Both the position numbers and the translations under genes were made by a program. The notes beneath the pieces are model-generated. The model did no database searches, was not told the DNA's origin, and was given only the letters and a program-made list of their open reading frames with translations. Shown here piece by piece: positions 1-6,228 of a DNA stretch of 10,271 nucleotides. This DNA comes from an uncultured Acidobacteriota bacterium (GTDB lineage Bacteria > Acidobacteriota > Terriglobia > UBA7540): contig CALCEB010000102.1 in assembly GCA_937900045.1 (NCBI GenBank), positions 1 through 10,271 of the forward strand, given 5' to 3'. The first letter of the stretch is position 1, and the number at the start of each line of letters is the position of its first letter.

Positions 1-5
1 CAATC

Positions 6-41
6 CGCGACCGAGACGCCGTCCCGCCTCTGAGAATGCGC
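6..41 (+). repeat. Possible degenerate terminal CRISPR repeat in the left flank
   Basis: Positions 25-35 read CGCCTCTGAGA, which matches 10 of 11 bases of repeat positions 20-30 (CGCTTCTGAGA). Projecting a whole repeat from that match places it at 6-41, leaving a 32-bp gap to the first intact repeat, close to the normal 29-30 bp spacer. The rest of the projected repeat does not match. It could be a decayed end repeat or chance. Nothing else is recognisable in positions 1-73. Confidence 0.3.
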
Positions 42-73
42 CGGATTCAGGTGATAGAGGTACTGGGCGCTCT

Positions 74-1426
74 GCTATGGTTTGCCGGGAATCGCTTCTG
101 AGATACACTACGGCGCTTTCGGGACAACCCCTCAATTGGGCTATGGTTTGCCGGGAATCGCTTCTGAGATACACTCTAGCGCGCTATACGCCGGAGTACA
201 CATATGCTATGGTTTGCCGGGAATCGCTTCTGAGATACACTGTTCAAGCGGCTCAATCTCAGGCACACGGCGCTATGGTTTGCCGGGAATCGCTTCTGAG
301 ATACACTTCGAAGGTTCTGGGTACATCAGCGGACTGGGCTATGGTTTGCCGGGAATCGCTTCTGAGATACACTTAGCCATAGATCACTAAAACGCCAAAA
401 CTGGCTATGGTTTGCCGGGAATCGCTTCTGAGATACACTGGAAAATTCTAGCTCTGTGCGGTTCCACTTGCTATGGTTTGCCGGGAATCGCTTCTGAGAT
501 ACACTGCGTCATCAGCTTGGGAGATGGTTCTAAAGGCTATGGTTTGCCGGGAATCGCTTCTGAGATACACTCGCCGTGTGGAGCGACACGGTCAAGCTCT
601 TGCTATGGTTTGCCGGGAATCGCTTCTGAGATACACTGACACACACGGTCAAGGCCTACGCTAATGCGCTATGGTTTGCCGGGAATCGCTTCTGAGATAC
701 ACTGTGAGAGTTGACTGTGGTGCGTTCCATGCGCTATGGTTTGCCGGGAATCGCTTCTGAGATACACTCCACGGCCGCAAAGCCACTGCCAAGCGCTCGC
801 TATGGTTTGCCGGGAATCGCTTCTGAGATACACTGCGGTACGGCAAAAGACCTCTAACAGCAAGCTATGGTTTGCCGGGAATCGCTTCTGAGATACACTA
901 CAGGCCCTATCATTCGTATCATTCCGTTGGCTATGGTTTGCCGGGAATCGCTTCTGAGATACACTTGAGCGTAGCTATGACCTCAATAACATTGCGCTAT
1001 GGTTTGCCGGGAATCGCTTCTGAGATACACTGAGTGGGAACGCCTTGTTGCAGTAAGATAGGCTATGGTTTGCCGGGAATCGCTTCTGAGATACACTGTT
1101 GTGCTGACACCGGCTGGTGATATTTTCGCTATGGTTTGCCGGGAATCGCTTCTGAGATACACTAAATATCAAGAGTCCCTGGCTGCCCATTTCGCTATGG
1201 TTTGCCGGGAATCGCTTCTGAGATACACTGCGATTGGCAACCGGTGCGTCATTGGCAATGCTATGGTTTGCCGGGAATCGCTTCTGAGATACACTTATCA
1301 CGGCAGGCCTGTTCTGCCTATTGAGCTATGGTTTGCCGGGAATCGCTTCTGAGATACACTATGGACCAACAGATCAACACTCAGACGGTTGCTATGGTTT
1401 GCCGGGAATCGCTTCTGAGATACACT
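74..1426 (+). CRISPR. Type II-C CRISPR array, 21 repeats and 20 spacers
   Basis: A 36-bp repeat starting GCTATGGTTTGCC and ending CTGAGATACACT occurs 21 times with no mismatch. Starts are at 74, 140, 206, 272, 338, 404, 470, 536, 602, 668, 733, 799, 864, 930, 996, 1062, 1128, 1194, 1260, 1325 and 1391. Spacers are 30 bp except three of 29 bp (704-732, 835-863, 1296-1324). crRNA orientation is set by the tracrRNA anti-repeat at 6110-6146, which is complementary to the + strand repeat, so the array is read towards cas2. Repeat positions 9-14 (TTGCCG) and 31-36 (TACACT) resemble -35 and -10 boxes 16 bp apart, so each repeat may start its own crRNA. Spacers 8 and 9 share an 11-mer. No spacer was seen to match elsewhere in the window, but this was by eye only. 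Confidence 0.99.
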
Positions 1427-1427
1427 A

Positions 1428-1474
1428 TATCCCCTCGGAAGTCCTACAAAATCCGGGGGGATAATCTCTTCTGA
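1428..1474 (+). other. Stem-loop and repeat remnant at the cas2-proximal end of the array
   Basis: Directly after the last repeat, TATCCCCTCGG (1428-1438) pairs with CCGGGGGGATA (1453-1463) over 11 bp including one G-U, with a 14-nt loop. The sequence AATCTCTTCTGA at about 1463-1474 matches repeat positions 17-28 at 11 of 12 bases. It lies 56 bp, not 66 bp, from the same bases in the last repeat, so it is out of register. The element sits between the convergent ends of the array and the cas operon. It may be a weak bidirectional terminator, since no T-tract follows on either strand, or an adaptation-related flank. Confidence 0.45.
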
Positions 1475-1478
1475 ATTC

Positions 1479-1823
1479 CTAAAAAAGCATCATTTGCAGG
1501 GGCGGATCCTCCACCGCCTTGCGCTTTTTTCCAACGTAAATTTCCATTTTTTCAAACTGGCGGTCGGTCACGGCCACCAGCCGCACTTGGCCGTGGCTGG
1601 GGAGGGCAATATAAACCTTCCGGCGCAGCGTCTCCTCCGCGTCCTCGCTGCGGATGTAGTGGACATACACCGAATACTGCAACATGGTGAACCCTTCGCG
1701 CAGCAGGGCCTTGCGGAACTGCGCGTATTCCCGCCGCAGGTCTTTGTCATCCATAGGTAGATCGAACATGGCAAATAGCCACATGGCGCGATAACCGGAG
1801 AGTGCAAGCTGATGCGCAGGCAT
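1479..1823 (-). CDS. cas2: CRISPR-associated endoribonuclease-fold protein Cas2
   Basis: Cas2 dimerises and bridges two Cas1 dimers in the spacer-integration complex; its nuclease activity is generally not needed for adaptation. The 114-residue product has the type II Cas2 opening YRAMWLFAMFDLP (residues 11-23), where Asp21 ends the first beta strand and is the usual metal-binding position. The fold expected is a small ferredoxin-like domain, and the length fits. The stretch YVHYIRSEDAEE (about residues 53-64) fits the second strand and helix. I prefer the first ATG because YRxMW ahead of the strand is commonly part of the protein; the alternative is Met14. Neither start has a strong ribosome binding site. 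It is the last gene of the minus-strand operon, 112 bp after cas1, and that gap is largely filled by a palindromic element. It ends 52 bp from the array and converges with it. Confidence 0.95.
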   Translation of the reverse strand: MPAHQLALSGYRAMWLFAMFDLPMDDKDLRREYAQFRKALLREGFTMLQYSVYVHYIRSEDAEETLRRKVYIALPSHGQVRLVAVTDRQFEKMEIYVGKKRKAVEDPPLQMMLF

Positions 1824-1858
1824 GGGCTTTCTGCTCGCGGGGCGCGGCCACCCAATCT

Positions 1859-1940
1859 TGTAGCGCCGCTCCGTTGTAGCGCCGCTCTATGAGCGGCGGC
1901 CATCGCCGGTCACAGACCGGCGCTACAGAGCGACGCTACA
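1859..1940. repeat. Dispersed palindromic element, copy A, between cas1 and cas2
   Basis: A core at 1875-1927 begins TGTAGCGC and ends GCGCTACA. It contains two tandem hairpins: GCCGCTC-TAT-GAGCGGC (1881-1897) and GCCGGTC-ACA-GACCGGC (1905-1921). An outer pair of arms, 1859-1871 and 1928-1940, repeats the same end motif as a 12/13 inverted repeat, so the copy looks nested or duplicated. Its right edge supplies the cas1 stop codon (TAG, minus strand, 1938-1936). The same family occurs at 2749-2810 and 6352-6415. It resembles REP- or MITE-like non-coding palindromes; the mobilising enzyme is unknown. Confidence 0.85.
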
Positions 1941-2892
1941 GTTGCGGAATCTGCAAACACTTTTCGCCCCCCTCCACCACTGCCGCCAGCGAAAAGGCGG
2001 CGCGGCTCACCCAATCAAAAAGCGTCCGGGATTCGCCGTCAAAATCGAACCGGCCCAGCAGCGGCTCAAGCAAAGCGCGCTTGGCCTCGCGGTCAAAGGC
2101 CGCTCCGCTTCCCCATCGGTCACTCAGGCGCGCCACCACGCGATCCACCAGCGGGCGGAACGGCTCCATCAAATCATCCGCCAAGCAGAAGGCGTCATAG
2201 CGGTTGTGATGATGGAGGCCAAAGGTGGGATGGAGACCGGCGCCACACAAAGCTCGAGCCACCACGGCCCGCAACACCGCGTAACCGTAATTCAAATGGC
2301 GGTTCAGGTCTTCGGCTTCCTGGTCGCGATGGAACTCAACGCCGCTGAAAAGTTCTTTCCAGTAAATGCGCGCCGCATGAGCCTCCAGATTGCCGGAGTC
2401 GCCGGAGCGGACGCGCCCCGCAATCGACTTCAAGCCCCAATCCTGCCCGGCCCGTTCTTCCAGCAATCGCGCTTGGGCTTGGATTTTCTCTTTCACGATC
2501 TGCCGCCACAGCCGCTTGGCGGTGGGCAGCGAGAGCCGGGCTTGCAAAGCAAACTTCTCGGTTTGGAGAAAATGGGAAACCAGCGGCAGCAACATCGCGG
2601 CGGGCATGTGCTTGCCGTCGCAAGCAATGAACATCGCGCCCGCTTCCGCCAACCCCGCCAGCACCGCGTGGGTGTAGGAAATTTGCGGATGCGAAGTGAT
2701 GACCACCGCAAGGTCACCGAGGGGAATGGTGTGCTCTTCGCGATCGGATGTAGCGCCGGTGTCCCCGCCGGCGATACCCTCAGGACGGCGGTCAGAGACC
2801 GCCGGTACAGAACCGAAACGGATTACTAAGAGCGAATTTCTGACGCTCAAATGCGCGGGCCGGTCCGATAAATCAATCACCCGGTCAGTCAT
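1936..2892 (-). CDS. cas1: CRISPR integrase Cas1 with an in-frame N-terminal insertion
   Basis: Cas1 is the metal-dependent integrase that inserts new spacers at the array together with Cas2. The 318-residue protein shows the N-terminal beta domain (residues 1-80, VIDLSDRPAHLSVRNSLLVI then EEHTIPLGDLAVVIT) and the helical catalytic domain. The expected active-site residues are present: Glu170 in NLEAHAAR, His227 in FGLHHHN, and Asp240 in LADDLMEPFRP, a hallmark of type II Cas1. Residues about 28-48 are encoded by a palindromic repeat and separate two beta strands that are normally joined by a short turn; the protein is correspondingly longer than the roughly 300 residues usual for the family. 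The ATG overlaps the cas9 stop by 8 bp (ATGACTGA), implying translational coupling. The stop codon lies in another palindromic copy. Whether the insert is tolerated is unknown, but the frame is open throughout. Confidence 0.96.
   Translation of the reverse strand: MTDRVIDLSDRPAHLSVRNSLLVIRFGSVPAVSDRRPEGIAGGDTGATSDREEHTIPLGDLAVVITSHPQISYTHAVLAGLAEAGAMFIACDGKHMPAAMLLPLVSHFLQTEKFALQARLSLPTAKRLWRQIVKEKIQAQARLLEERAGQDWGLKSIAGRVRSGDSGNLEAHAARIYWKELFSGVEFHRDQEAEDLNRHLNYGYAVLRAVVARALCGAGLHPTFGLHHHNRYDAFCLADDLMEPFRPLVDRVVARLSDRWGSGAAFDREAKRALLEPLLGRFDFDGESRTLFDWVSRAAFSLAAVVEGGEKCLQIPQL
2749..2810. repeat. Dispersed palindromic element, copy B, inside the cas1 coding region
   Basis: On the + strand the copy starts TGTAGCGCCGG and ends GCCGGTACAG. 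It contains the hairpins CGCCGG...CCGGCG (2754-2773) and GGCGGTC-AGA-GACCGCC, the same two-hairpin layout as copy A. Read on the minus strand it encodes cas1 residues 28-48 (SVPAVSDRRPEG through TGAT) with no stop. The conserved Cas1 sequence resumes a few residues later at REEHTIPL. This is analogous in form to the palindromic elements that insert in frame into Rickettsia genes, though the sequence is not related as far as I can tell. Confidence 0.85.
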
Positions 2893-5800
2893 GGGCCTCG
2901 GTTACCTCCCCGAGCGGTCTTATCGACACTTTGCGGGTGTGCCATTGGCGCAGTGTGTCCGGACCCGGCCTTAGAAAGTCTCTAGCCGAGATAATGTCCT
3001 TCTTCTTCCGCGCGTCTGTAATGGGAACCACTCCCGTCTGTATCTGCCCGGTGGCAAACTGGCTGACGCTTCGCACGATGAACAACCCCTTTTCTCCCGG
3101 CTTGAGCTCACACTCGATCATTTCGCCCGGCGCCAGAGAAAACTTGAATCGTGCCAGCGGTCCGTGATCCCTCTGGACGATGGGTTCCTTTTCCTGCTTA
3201 CGCTTGTATGCCTCCCACATTGGGACCACCTCACCATCCCATTTGCCCTCGCTGCCATCGGGCTTGATCTCCGCGTAGATTTCCAAGTGATGGTTGGATT
3301 CATTTACCACGTGCCGCGCCGCCCGGCCTTCGCCCAATTGGAAGGTCGATAGCGCCTTGCGGATGCGAACTTTACGGATGGGAATACGCAAACCTTTTTC
3401 AGTCACGAAGGCGGGCAGGTTCTTTTCGTCGCTGAATTTCTTAAGATCGCCGCCGAGCTCTTCAAGTTTCTGCCGCACAAGCTGCGCGACAGCTTCATCG
3501 GCGATGGCTTCGAGGTCGCTCTTGGTGAAGGCTGCCAGCGGCTTGCGCACGCGGCGCTCCGATTTACCGTTATTGCCGGGAAGCGGAATGGGTGGCGAAT
3601 AAATCGTCTCTTCGTGCAGCGCCCCGCTGACCTTTCTGGAGACGCGATGCGAAACCACCAGGCTGTCAATTTCAGCACGCACCGAATCGGCAAAATCTGG
3701 CCAAGGGCTCTCCATTGAGGCAAATCTGCGCCTGCCTTCTCGCGGCGCGCGCTCCGCGGCATCGGCAAGCCTTTTCACTGTAGCTTGGTTGGTGAGGGCG
3801 ATGACGACGGCGTCAACGGCATGGTGGCGGTGGTCCGTTCGTTCCTTTGGCTTCCAGCCGCCGTCCGTGGACGGCCCGTCCTTCAGGATGGCGTTGAGCT
3901 TCCATGCCGCCCGAAGGTCCGCCGTGACGCCGCCGGAACTGACGAATATGCGCTGGCGGTGTTCTGCATCGGCATTTCCACCGTAGAGTAGCCCAAGATA
4001 CTGGGCCGCAAGCTTGGTGGCGTATGCCGTATCCGTCAGGCGGCGGGCGGAAAACTTTTGAAGCATCTCTTCCAGCTTTGCGTCGTCCATCTTGAATCGT
4101 TCGAGCTTGCGCGCCACTCTCCGGCGGTCACCATTGAAGCGGCCCACGCGGTCCAAAATCTGCTGGTATCGCAGTGGGTCGCTGCTGTAGGCTTCGTGCG
4201 GCGTCTTGTTCTTTTTTACATCGCGGTTCTCCTGCTGATCGCAAAGAGTGAGGTTGGCAAAAGAATCGTCCAGCGAGCGGCTGAAAGGAATAATGTGTTC
4301 GATGTCAAATTGCGGTTCGTGGCCCAAAATCCCCCGCATTGAAATGGGCTTGCCAGTGTAAGGGCACTCCCACTTGCACTCATCCGCCAGCAGGACCCGG
4401 CGGATGTCATCCCGGGAAGGATTGATGATGCCGGTTTCCCCCAGGATTCTTTGAGCTGCCTTCTTGCGTGCCGCTTCGTTTTCGCGCATGGCCTTGGCAA
4501 TTCCCTCGCGGTCCAATCGTGACTTCTTCAACTCCCGGGCCAACTCCACTCGAATTTCCGCTGGCTTGCCGTACTCGCGGAGGATCGCGCTGGTCACTTT
4601 GCGAAGCTCGGTCAGGCTCCTCTCCACCGCCGGATTGCGAAGCGCTTGGATAGATCTTCCGGCCGGAGGCAGAGCGGCCCTTGGCTCGCCGCGTTCAAAC
4701 GAAACCAGCTTGCGCGCTTCGGCGTAGGCCATGCCCTCTTCAAGGCGGGGCAGCAATTTTTCCATGGCCCGGCGCGACAGATTCATGTAGTCGCCTTCCA
4801 AGCTGATCTTTGCGAATTCACCTGCGGCTTCGGCGCTCAGTTCCCACTTTTTCTGCGCCGCGGCCGCAAGCTTGTCCGGATGTTGGAAGCCGTTGATGTA
4901 ATTCACAACGCTTTCGCGCTCCGCCGGCGTGAATTGCTGCCAGCGTTCCCCAAACACCTTGTTCAGGGCCGAGGCGGTACGGTTGCCGCGTATTGTCTTT
5001 TCACCGCCGCGCTCAAGGTTAAAAGCATAATCTTTGGTCAGGCCAAGCAGCTTCCGCGCCTGATCGAATTTCAGGTCGCCACGAAGCTCAAGGTTTTCGG
5101 CGAGCCTGGCGCGGTCTTGAGGAGTCAGCCACTTTTCAGGCTCTCCAGGCGGAATTACTTTGAGGTTGTTCACGGCCTGAAGTAAACGGAAGCGTTGCGA
5201 AACGAGCAGGTAGCGAGGAGCTCGGCGCTGGCCGGGTTCCAGTTCACACATGCCGATCAGTCCCCGTTTGATCTTCAGCGGCCTTTGATAAAAAATGGTC
5301 CGCCTCAAATGTTTTTCTCGTTCCGGGGTTAAGATTTGCGGGTGGTGCCGGGCTTGTGCATTCCAGATGGCGCCGAACTCATCCTCGTACATCTTGCGCG
5401 CCGTCCAACGTCCGCGAATCCGTTCTTCCGAAGGGGCGAGGCGCGAAAAATATTCGCCAAGCGTTCGCGCTCCGGTTCGGTCCATCTCACTGCGGAGCTT
5501 GCCGATGCCCGCCTGCACCTCGCCCGGTTTTTCGTCCTTTTTGGGCGGCGCTTTACGGTTGCTTAAAAAACCGCGACGTTGAGCGAGGTGGTAGAAGGCG
5601 CGGCCCAAGTAGCGCGGCGGAAGTGGCTCGTCGAGCGCGGCGGCGCGGAGAAGATAGGGCAGTGTTTGCAGCGGCTCGGGTAACCGGCCCATAGATTGCT
5701 TGGTCTTGAACCAGGATGAGTCAAGAATTTCCCGGTCGAGCGAGTTCAAATGATCTTGGCGCTCATCGGGCGTTTTCATGTCGCCCGGACGCAGCAGATC

Positions 5801-6067
5801 CCAGGCTTGCAAGAGGCAGAAAACCTTTGCCAGCCTCCGCCGTTTCCGCCCAAGCTGCCTGCGGTGCAGCCGGGCTTCGCGCCGCGCCAGATTGCGCGAT
5901 TCCTCCTTGCCAAGTCCTTTGGTCTCGTCCATCCCCGAATCGAAAATGCGGACACCGGCCCGGACCAAACGCTGCGGTTCACCGTCTTGGCGTGCGATAA
6001 GCGCCCAACCGAGAGAGTCCGTTCCAAGATCAATCCCCAAAACCAGTTCTTCGCCGTCGGTCATCAT
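2885..6067 (-). CDS. cas9: Type II-C RNA-guided endonuclease Cas9, compact (1060 aa)
   Basis: Cas9 cleaves both strands of target DNA, guided by the crRNA-tracrRNA duplex. Visible parts in order: RuvC-I GIDLGTDSLGW with Asp13; Arg-rich bridge helix about 56-86 (RREARLHRRQLGRKRRR); alpha-helical REC lobe to about 480; RuvC-II EIRVELAREL with Glu508; HNH domain about 555-620 with DIEHIIP (His591), Asn605 and Asn614; RuvC-III DHRHHAVDA with His749 and Asp752; then wedge and PAM-interacting region to 1060. All catalytic residues are intact. The size is close to the Neisseria meningitidis and Geobacillus II-C enzymes. The protein begins Met-Met; AAGGGG lies 3 nt before the first ATG and 6 nt before the second, so the second (about 6064) is a plausible true start. 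It is the first gene of cas9-cas1-cas2, divergent from tracrRNA with only 42 bp between. The PAM cannot be read from this sequence. Confidence 0.98.
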   Translation of the reverse strand: MMTDGEELVLGIDLGTDSLGWALIARQDGEPQRLVRAGVRIFDSGMDETKGLGKEESRNLARREARLHRRQLGRKRRRLAKVFCLLQAWDLLRPGDMKTPDERQDHLNSLDREILDSSWFKTKQSMGRLPEPLQTLPYLLRAAALDEPLPPRYLGRAFYHLAQRRGFLSNRKAPPKKDEKPGEVQAGIGKLRSEMDRTGARTLGEYFSRLAPSEERIRGRWTARKMYEDEFGAIWNAQARHHPQILTPEREKHLRRTIFYQRPLKIKRGLIGMCELEPGQRRAPRYLLVSQRFRLLQAVNNLKVIPPGEPEKWLTPQDRARLAENLELRGDLKFDQARKLLGLTKDYAFNLERGGEKTIRGNRTASALNKVFGERWQQFTPAERESVVNYINGFQHPDKLAAAAQKKWELSAEAAGEFAKISLEGDYMNLSRRAMEKLLPRLEEGMAYAEARKLVSFERGEPRAALPPAGRSIQALRNPAVERSLTELRKVTSAILREYGKPAEIRVELARELKKSRLDREGIAKAMRENEAARKKAAQRILGETGIINPSRDDIRRVLLADECKWECPYTGKPISMRGILGHEPQFDIEHIIPFSRSLDDSFANLTLCDQQENRDVKKNKTPHEAYSSDPLRYQQILDRVGRFNGDRRRVARKLERFKMDDAKLEEMLQKFSARRLTDTAYATKLAAQYLGLLYGGNADAEHRQRIFVSSGGVTADLRAAWKLNAILKDGPSTDGGWKPKERTDHRHHAVDAVVIALTNQATVKRLADAAERAPREGRRRFASMESPWPDFADSVRAEIDSLVVSHRVSRKVSGALHEETIYSPPIPLPGNNGKSERRVRKPLAAFTKSDLEAIADEAVAQLVRQKLEELGGDLKKFSDEKNLPAFVTEKGLRIPIRKVRIRKALSTFQLGEGRAARHVVNESNHHLEIYAEIKPDGSEGKWDGEVVPMWEAYKRKQEKEPIVQRDHGPLARFKFSLAPGEMIECELKPGEKGLFIVRSVSQFATGQIQTGVVPITDARKKKDIISARDFLRPGPDTLRQWHTRKVSIRPLGEVTEAHD

Positions 6068-6074
6068 TTTCCCC

Positions 6075-6102
6075 TTGCAATAATAAATTTTGGCGTTATG
6101 AT
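6075..6102 (+). promoter_or_regulatory. Predicted tracrRNA promoter
   Basis: A -35-like TTGCAA (6075-6080) and a -10-like TATGAT (6097-6102, 5 of 6 to consensus) are 16 bp apart. The expected transcription start 7-8 nt downstream falls at about 6110, exactly where the anti-repeat begins. The promoter shares the 42-bp gap with the cas9 ribosome binding site on the other strand. Confidence 0.7.
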
Positions 6103-6109
6103 ATTGAGC

Positions 6110-6224
6110 GTGTATCTCAGCAGCGATTGTCCCAGCTTATCTTAGTAAGCTGAACTTTCGTTCGCGTAAGGCAACGCTGGAAACAGCGCCCACCCACAGC
6201 GCCGCCCAGTGCGGCGCTTTTGAT
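6110..6224 (+). ncRNA. tracrRNA
   Basis: This trans-activating RNA pairs with the crRNA repeat and anchors it in Cas9. The anti-repeat at 6110-6146 covers the whole repeat: GTGTATCTCAG (6110-6120) pairs perfectly with repeat positions 25-35; a single mismatch follows; AGCGATT (6122-6128) pairs with positions 17-23; a GU bulge (6129-6130) follows; CCC and the remaining stretch to 6146 pair with positions 1-16 with four mismatches and two G-U pairs. Downstream are a small nexus-like hairpin GAAC-TTTC-GTTC (6152-6163), a hairpin CGCTG-GAAA-CAGCG with a GNRA-type loop (6175-6188), and the terminator hairpin (6198-6218). The length of about 115 nt fits II-C tracrRNAs. The arrangement, upstream of and divergent from cas9, is common in II-C. 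CAGCTTA (6133-6139) can instead pair with TAAGCTG (6146-6152), an alternative local hairpin. Confidence 0.93.
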
Positions 6225-6228
6225 TTTT
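6198..6228 (+). terminator. Rho-independent terminator of tracrRNA
   Basis: AGCGCCGC (6198-6205) and GCGGCGCT (6211-6218) form an 8-bp GC-rich stem with a 5-nt loop. They are followed by TTTTGATTTTT (6218-6228). In II-C systems the terminator stem is also the last Cas9-bound hairpin of the tracrRNA. Confidence 0.88.

Noticed and set aside
77..1352. Open frames across the array encoding repeated MVCRESLLRYT or SVSQKRFPANHS peptides
   Set aside because: The 66-bp repeat period is divisible by three, so the CRISPR repeat reads open in several frames. These are not proteins.
1942..2829. 295-codon open frame on the plus strand opposite cas1
   Set aside because: It is the antisense of a well-supported cas1 gene and has no recognisable protein features; GC-rich third positions keep it open.
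4646..5185. 179-codon plus-strand open frame opposite cas9
   Set aside because: It lies entirely within cas9 on the other strand and has no ribosome binding site or family resemblance.
1479..6067. A csn2 or cas4 gene that would make this type II-A or II-B
   Set aside because: The space between cas9, cas1, cas2 and the array is fully accounted for, and no such gene is present, so II-C stands.
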